From contig NC_077233.1 in NCBI RefSeq assembly GCF_027887165.1, positions 180,257,207 to 180,321,206 of the forward strand: a DNA stretch of 64,000 bases, written 5' to 3'. The translations under genes and the position numbers were made by a program. This document shows, piece after piece, positions 58,697 through 64,000 of the stretch (its first letter is position 1; every line of letters starts with the position of its first letter). The stretch is from Monodelphis domestica (taxonomy: Eukaryota > Chordata > Mammalia > Didelphimorphia > Didelphidae). Under the pieces are notes generated by a model, which saw only the letters and a list, made by a program, of their open reading frames with translations, was not told where the DNA came from and ran no database searches.

Positions 58697-58985
58697 TGTG
58701 TCTGTGTGTGTGTTTGCGCATGTCTGTGTGTCCATGCCCCTGTGTCTGTGTGTGTGTTTGCGCATGTCTGTGTGTCCATGCCCCTGTGTCTGTGTGTGTG
58801 TTTGTGCATGTCTGTGTGTCCATGCCCCTGTGTCTGTGTGTTTGCGCATGTCTGTGTGGGTCCATGCCCGTGTGTCTGTGTGTGTGTTTGCGCATGTCTG
58901 TGTGGGTCCATGCCCGTGTGTCTGTGTGTGTGTTTGCGCATGTCTGTGTGGGTCCATGCCCGTGTGTCTGTGTGTCCGTGGGGTT
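58697..58985 (+). repeat. Minisatellite, six copies of a 42-46 bp TG-rich unit
   Basis: Copies at 58697-58740, 58741-58784, 58785-58828, 58829-58870, 58871-58916 and 58917-58962, plus a partial seventh. Each has TGTGTCTGTG, TTTGCGCATGTCTGTGTG and CCATGCCC. Copies 1-3 carry GTGTCC, copies 4-6 carry GTGGGTCC. A degenerate TG run precedes it from about 58643. Frames 58584-59121 are repeat artefacts. Confidence 0.92.
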
Positions 58986-59268
58986 GGGCCCGGGGGCACC
59001 CCTAGGCGGGGAGCTGGATTGTGCTCATGCTGACTCACTTCCTGTGTGGTGCTGTGAGCTGGGACTGACCACACCCCTCAAGGCCTTAAAGATGCTGCCT
59101 GCAGGGCAGGGATTCTCCTGAGGCCCCACCCACGGGAGGCGGGGCTTGGGAGCCGGTACAACTTCTCTGTAGGATGCTGGATGGGAAGGGACAGAAGCTT
59201 TGCATTCTAACTCGCCACCTCCTTCCTTCTTTCCTTTAAGAGGATGTGGCTGCTCCTCTCTTCTACAT

Positions 59269-59466
59269 GTTTTTTTTTCTTTTCTTTTTTTAAAACCCTT
59301 ACCTTCTGTCTTAGAATAGATACTAAATGATCTCTTCCAAGGCAGAGAGTGGTAAGGGCTAGGCACTGGGGCTTAAGTGACTTGCCTAAGATCACACAGC
59401 TAGCGAGGGACCAAGGATCTGAGGCCACATTTGAACTCGGGCCTGGCCCTCTATCCACTGAGCCAC
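59269..59466 (-). mobile_element. tRNA-derived CORE-type SINE
   Basis: Poly(T)-rich start, AAACCCTTACCTTCTGTCTT, GGTAAGGGCTAGGCACTGGG, CTATCCACTGAGCCACC head. Confidence 0.8.
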
Positions 59467-59699
59467 CAAAATACACATTTAATTTGTTTCAATGAACAAA
59501 AATCCATTTCCCCGACACATCCACACACCCACACACCCACCCCTGTCCTTTTTGAGGAAAACAAACCCACATGAGCTCTTAGTGTCCTCACCCCATCCAG
59601 GAAGAAGATCCAAGAGCTTGTTCCCTGGGCCAGCAAAGGATGCCAGGCTGTGATGGCGCAGGCCTGCCTTGTGGCCAAAGCTCTGCCTCGGGCTGGGGG

Positions 59700-60110
59700 A
59701 GGCCATGTCCCACATTATGGATGATCCTTCAGGTCTCTTCCGGCTTCCCATGCCCCGGCTCCTGTACCCCTGACGTGGGACCCCGTTGCCGGCTTGTGCC
59801 CTCTTTCCACGTCAGCCAAATTTGCCCTGGCCATGCCGGGATTCCTCGGGATGGCTCCAGTCGCTGGCGGCTCTACCCCTCGCCTCGCAGCGCCCCTTTT
59901 TGCTCCCCTTACCTTCCCCTCGGGGCCGCTCACACCTCAGTCTGGGAGGCCGGCCTGAACACAAATCTCGCCTTCTGCTTCCGGGAAACAAGCCGGGGAT
60001 GTCGGCCGGAGGGGACGTTGCTGAGGGCTTCTGGTTCACCCTCAGCCACCCATCGTGCCCCTGGCATGGAGCCTGGCCACGCTGGTCTTTTAAAAAATAC
60101 GCGTTGACTA
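59700..60110. promoter_or_regulatory. Small orphan CpG-rich segment
   Basis: By hand count about 4 CpG per 60 bases over roughly 400 bp, against near none in the surroundings. GC is visibly above 55%. It contains a TGACGTGG motif. No recognisable gene starts here; the open frames across it on both strands are composition-driven. Confidence 0.45.
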
Positions 60111-60489
60111 GCTTTCCCCTAACCTGCCTTCTGCAACTGTGGAGGAGGAGGAAGACGAGGCCGGGGTGTGAGGAAGAATTTCATTCGTTGCACAAACAAA
60201 GTCGCTTCTTTGCAGAAGGCCCTGTAAGTGCCAAAGACACAAAAAGTGAGCAGCGACGGAATTCTGTCCTCCGGGAGCGCTGATAGGAAGATAGGGTGGA
60301 CAAGAAACCCTACAAGATTTGACTAGCCCGCCAGAAAGAAGGGAAATCTGGCTTCCGCGTGGAGCAGCACTGCCCAGAGACCCTGGTCCTGTGACACAAC
60401 ATCTCGCTTGGCTCAAACCAGCTTTAGTCTCTGCCTTAAACCTCGGGAGAACGGGATGGGTGAGATTGCAAAGGCAGGACTTGGAGATG

Positions 60490-60765
60490 GTGAGGAAGGC
60501 ACTGAGGTGCTGTGAATGTTGACTTAGGAACCGAGTTCAGATTCTAGTTCTGCTCTGTGTGCAGCCGTTGGCAAGTCACTTCACTTTCCTGGGCCTTCGC
60601 TTCCCCACGGGCACGGGGAGGGTATGGGACTAGACGGCCCCTCAGGTAGGTGGCGCAGCGGCCACAAGATTCAAATACTTAGTAGGTGTGTGACCCTGGA
60701 GAGGGAAATGGCAAACCACTCCAGTGCCAAGACAATACCAAGGACAGTCGGACATAAGATTTCTT
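60490..60765 (+). mobile_element. MIR3-type SINE followed by MAR1-type fragment
   Basis: GAACCGAGTTCAGATTCTAG and GTTGGCAAGTCACTTCACTT (MIR3), then GGTGGCGCAGCGGCC, GGAAATGGCAAACCACTCCA and GTGCCAAGACAATACC (MAR1 tail). Confidence 0.55.
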
Positions 60766-61542
60766 CTGGGAGGGTCATTAAAAGGAAGGATTTCAAACAT
60801 GTTTAAGGAGTGGCTACTCGTCTGAGGTTCTGCCCCAGGCACCTGGCCACGAAGTGACTCAAGTTCTAGTTTTGGCTCTTTGGAGAGATATCAGCAAGCC
60901 AGGACTTGGGGGACCTTCCTGACAGCTTTGGAATATTACTACATGGGCAGAGCCCTATTCCTAAAGCCAACCAAGGGGCCTTCCTTGGCACACCAAGAAG
61001 CCAAAAGACTTGCTCCAGGGTACACAGCTAGTATGTACCAGGGACTGGGCATCGAGCCTTCCCGACTCTAAGGCTGCCTTCTTGGGTTCTGTTTCTCTGC
61101 AGAATCCAGGATGTGAACTCAATTCCCTTGATTCCAAATCCAGGCTCTTCTAGCATTCCACCTTGCCTTTATTCTTTGCAATTTCTTTTGAAGAAAGAGA
61201 GCCACTAAGTTTCTAATAGGCTGGCACCTGTGGAAATTTGCTATGAGCTATTGGGTAGAAGTATTCTCTGGTGTGTTGGCACTGCTTCTCCCCTGGGTGA
61301 GATTGTGTAGGGAGGGATGCTCAGAAGTCTTTTTCCCTTTCCTATTGAGCAGTCGGTGGAGTGACAGATGTTTCTGCTTTAAGCCTTTCTTCACCCAATT
61401 TTTTCCCTTCCTTCCAGATAGAGCCTTGTCCTTTGCCCACTTAAGGGGCAAGGGCAGAGGGTCTTAGGTGGGGACCTGACTGGCAGTCAATCTCTGTGGT
61501 TCTCATTTTCCTCATCTGCAACATGAGGGGGCTGCTCTCCAT

Positions 61543-61737
61543 CAGGAGTTCATAGTCTGGGGTCCACAAACTGACTTAAAATGATTTTTTAAAACTGCAT
61601 TTTAATATAATTGGTTTCTTTGGCGATACTATATTTTATATATTTGACAACATTATTCCGAGAAGGGTAGTCCATCGATAGGATTCACCAGACTGCCCAA
61701 AGGAATCTATGACTACAGAAAAAGTTAAGCACTCTTG
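61543..61737 (+). mobile_element. hAT relic, MER63-like
   Basis: Starts CAGGAGTTCATAGTCTGGGG and ends AAGTTAAGCACTCTTG. It has AATATAATTGGTTTCTTTGG and ATTCACCAGACTGCC in between. About 195 bp, typical of a non-autonomous hAT. Confidence 0.65.
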
Positions 61738-62299
61738 GCTTAGTTCTGGGGTATTTTCCAGCTCTAGGCTGCTGTCTGATTGAGAATTACTGATGCCCTA
61801 GTGCCACCTAGAGTTTGTAGTAAAGAAGAGCCTCGCCTCTTACTTCTCAGAGCCAGGGATAGATGGGAGCCAGGAATGCCCCAAGTTGTTTTGTTGGACG
61901 GGAAGACCAGTCGTAGCTTATCTCTCAAGTTATCATTCTTCTCCCTCCGCGCCACGCTGGCTCCCCCAGACTTTAGTCTTCTAAGCCAGAACGTTCAGAG
62001 AGAATCTTCATTTTTTGTCAATGAGAATCGGAACTAGTGGTGGTGCGGGTGACTGGGCTGAGGAGGAATGTTTGCTACCAGAGTGAGAGACACGATTCCT
62101 AGTTCAAAATGAAAACAATGCAAAAACCAGTCCTGTAAGACTTTGGAATACCTACCAAAGACTTCACACTATCCGTCTCCGTGCTCAGCATGAACTATTC
62201 CCAGCCTAGAATTGCCATGTTAGTAGGAGAGGCACGGCAGGTGCCCAGGTCTCCATACACAATGCCTCTGAGGAAGTACTGTGCCTGAAGGTGATCTTT

Positions 62300-62530
62300 G
62301 TGGAAGCAAACTGGACTAGGAGTCATTGAGTCCTGGGTCCTAATCCTGTAGAGCCATTTGCTACCTGTTTAGTCTTGGATTCAACTTCTCTGAGATTTCA
62401 TTTCTATAACTGTAAAATGGAAATAGTAATCCCAGCCCTACCTACTTTACAAGTTGTTCTGAGGATCACCTAAAATAATGAGGAAAGGAGCTTTTCAAAA
62501 TATAAAGCACTGAGCAAATATGAGCCAGCA
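62300..62530 (+). mobile_element. MIR-type SINE
   Basis: GGACTAGGAGTCATTGAGTC, CTATAACTGTAAAATGGAAA, TTCTGAGGATCACCTAAAAT. Confidence 0.6.
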
Positions 62531-62694
62531 CAACTAACCCGAATCTTTAATCAGAATTTTCATTCTGCTCTCCACTTTTAAAAGAGATATCAAGAAGATG
62601 GGATGATAGCAGGGATTTGGAAGGTAGGGTTAAGAGCTGGACTTGGGATTTCATTGATAAAGAGAACTCCCAGATGAGAGAACCCTCTCCTAAC

Positions 62695-62852
62695 AATGCA
62701 GGCCATTCCTCAGCAATTTATAGTTCTACAACACTGAGAGGTAAAGTGATTTGTTGAGCACATAGTCAGTGTTGGAGTGTTGGAGAGTGGATTTAAATCC
62801 AGATTTCAGGATTTTGGGATAGCTCTCTATCCACTATGATATGCCACCTGTT
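62695..62852 (-). mobile_element. MIR-type or tRNA-SINE relic
   Basis: ACTGAGAGGTAAAGTGATTT, GTGGATTTAAATCCAGATTT and CTATCCACTATGATATGCC. Confidence 0.5.
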
Positions 62853-63034
62853 ATCATGGGGCAATAGCAATTCAATAAAATAACATCTGGAGATTTCCCA
62901 TGATTATTTCACCTTTTTCACTTATGCACAGTCCTGGACAATGAAAACTTATCTTCAAGACAATAGTTGAGACTTGGTCATCAGTGGTTCTAATATGGTC
63001 ATCTGATGCTATGTACCAAAGCTAGAAAGGGTAC

Positions 63035-63430
63035 TAGGGGCAATCAATAAACTTTTATTAAGCATCTATGTGCTAAGCATTGAGAATACAAAAACAAAGA
63101 CAGTTGCTGCCTTCAAGGAGCTCACAGTCTAGCAGGTAAGAACTATCAAATATGTACAGATAAGCTATATATGGAAAATAAGCAATAATTAAAAGGAGGA
63201 AGACATTAGAGTTAAGAAGGATGAGAAAGACTTCCTGTAAAAGATGAGATTTTAGTTAAGACTTGAAGGAAGCAGTGGAGGGTGGGGTGGTGGAGAGGGA
63301 GATGCCATAGCATCAAAGAGTATGTGTCAAGGAATAAAGTATAAGAAGCCTGGAAAGGTTAGAGTAGGGACTAAATTATGAAGAGCTTTGACTCGGACTT
63401 TAGGAAATTTTCCAAAAAGTCTTGAAATGA
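63035..63430 (-). mobile_element. L2 LINE 3' relic, antisense
   Basis: CAATAAACTTTTATTAAGCA, TTCAAGGAGCTCACAGTCTA, GACTTCCTGTAAAAGATGAG and AATTATGAAGAGCTTTGA. Confidence 0.65.
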
Positions 63431-63839
63431 AAAGGAGTTTCTCGTTAAGCATTAGTTACTAACTAGAAAGTTAAATTATCCAGAACCTCCATTCCCTAGA
63501 CATTCTACCTATTTGTGATTTTATAGAATTATCACTCTTTAGAAACCAAGCAGAAAACACAGGCCTGAGAGAAATTAGGCTGTTACTAAAAACAGATGCT
63601 ATATCTGAAATGATAAATCTGTCTCCCCAGTAAGATGAGACATGTCTGTGAGTTATGGTAGATGACAGACTGAACTTTGATGAGAAATCACTCTGTCCTG
63701 TTCTCCCTTCCCGATTAGATCACCATCACCTTTACCATCATTAAGGCATATTCTGTGTCAGCTCAGGGACCATGTGTGAGTGGTAAGTCCTTAAACTGCC
63801 TCAAACTTAGGAATTCCAATAAGAGAGATTTTCCACCTA

Positions 63840-64000
63840 AGATCATAAAATCTCTGTCAGATAGGACCTTAGAGACCATCTAACACAAACTATATCTCAA
63901 CAAAACCCCCTTCTACAATAACAAATTAGCCACTGCTTGATGAACTCCAGTGATGGAGACCTCACTACATCCTACGCAAAACCTTTCTGGTTTGCTTTAA
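63840..64000 (-). mobile_element. L3/CR1-type LINE relic, antisense, cut by window edge
   Basis: TCAGATAGGACCTTAGAGAC, CACTGCTTGATGAACTCCAG and GAGACCTCACTACATCC follow the antisense CR1/L3 3' end. Confidence 0.55.

Noticed and set aside
58697..58985. CRISPR-like array of regular repeats
   Set aside because: Copies are head to tail with no unique spacers, in a vertebrate genome.
58402..59121. Cys/Val-rich (plus strand) and His/Thr-rich (minus strand) proteins
   Set aside because: Pure translation of the TG-rich minisatellite in several frames at once.

Overview
This 64 kb window is mammalian nuclear DNA, most probably from a marsupial. It is AT-rich and CpG-poor, with large introns. It is dense in tRNA-derived CORE-type SINEs of the kind I know from marsupials, plus L2 and L3/CR1 LINE relics, marsupial-type L1 3' ends and small hAT DNA transposons. 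Repeat family names are from memory, not from a database search. The species cannot be fixed from the sequence.

One protein-coding gene is recognisable: the orthologue of human C16orf72, now HAPSTR1 (HUWE1-associated protein modifying stress responses 1, also TAPR1). It lies on the + strand. Four coding exons (10812-11034, 12022-12102, 21666-21941, 45049-45293) join in phase through GT-AG introns of 987, 9563 and 23107 bp. They give a 274-residue protein with a stop at 45291-45293. The gene starts in a strong CpG island (about 9.65-11.95 kb) with GC boxes, two CCAAT boxes, AP-1 and half-CRE motifs. There is a minimal upstream ORF in good initiation context and a cluster of YY1-type motifs in intron 1. 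A long 3' UTR is likely, with candidate poly(A) signals at about 46.3, 48.1 and 50.6 kb.

Layout: 1-9.6 kb is upstream intergenic DNA full of nested repeats. 9.65-11.95 kb is the CpG-island promoter, exon 1 and intron 1. 12.0-45.3 kb holds exons 2-4 and two large introns with scattered SINE, LINE and hAT relics. 45.3-50.6 kb is the probable 3' UTR. 50.6-64 kb is downstream intergenic DNA, GC-richer between 55.5 and 61 kb, with a 44-bp-unit minisatellite and a small isolated CpG-rich segment at 59.7-60.1 kb but no recognisable second gene.

I found no new multi-gene system. The most notable observations are: (1) HAPSTR1 exons 1 and 2 encode a duplicated helix-like motif offset by exactly the length of exon 2; (2) about 80-bp inverted-repeat arms sit 146 bp upstream of the last exon; (3) same-strand YY1-type motifs cluster in intron 1; (4) hAT elements have recognisable 8-bp target duplications, including two inserted back to back; (5) a three-copy minisatellite lies in the putative 3' UTR.
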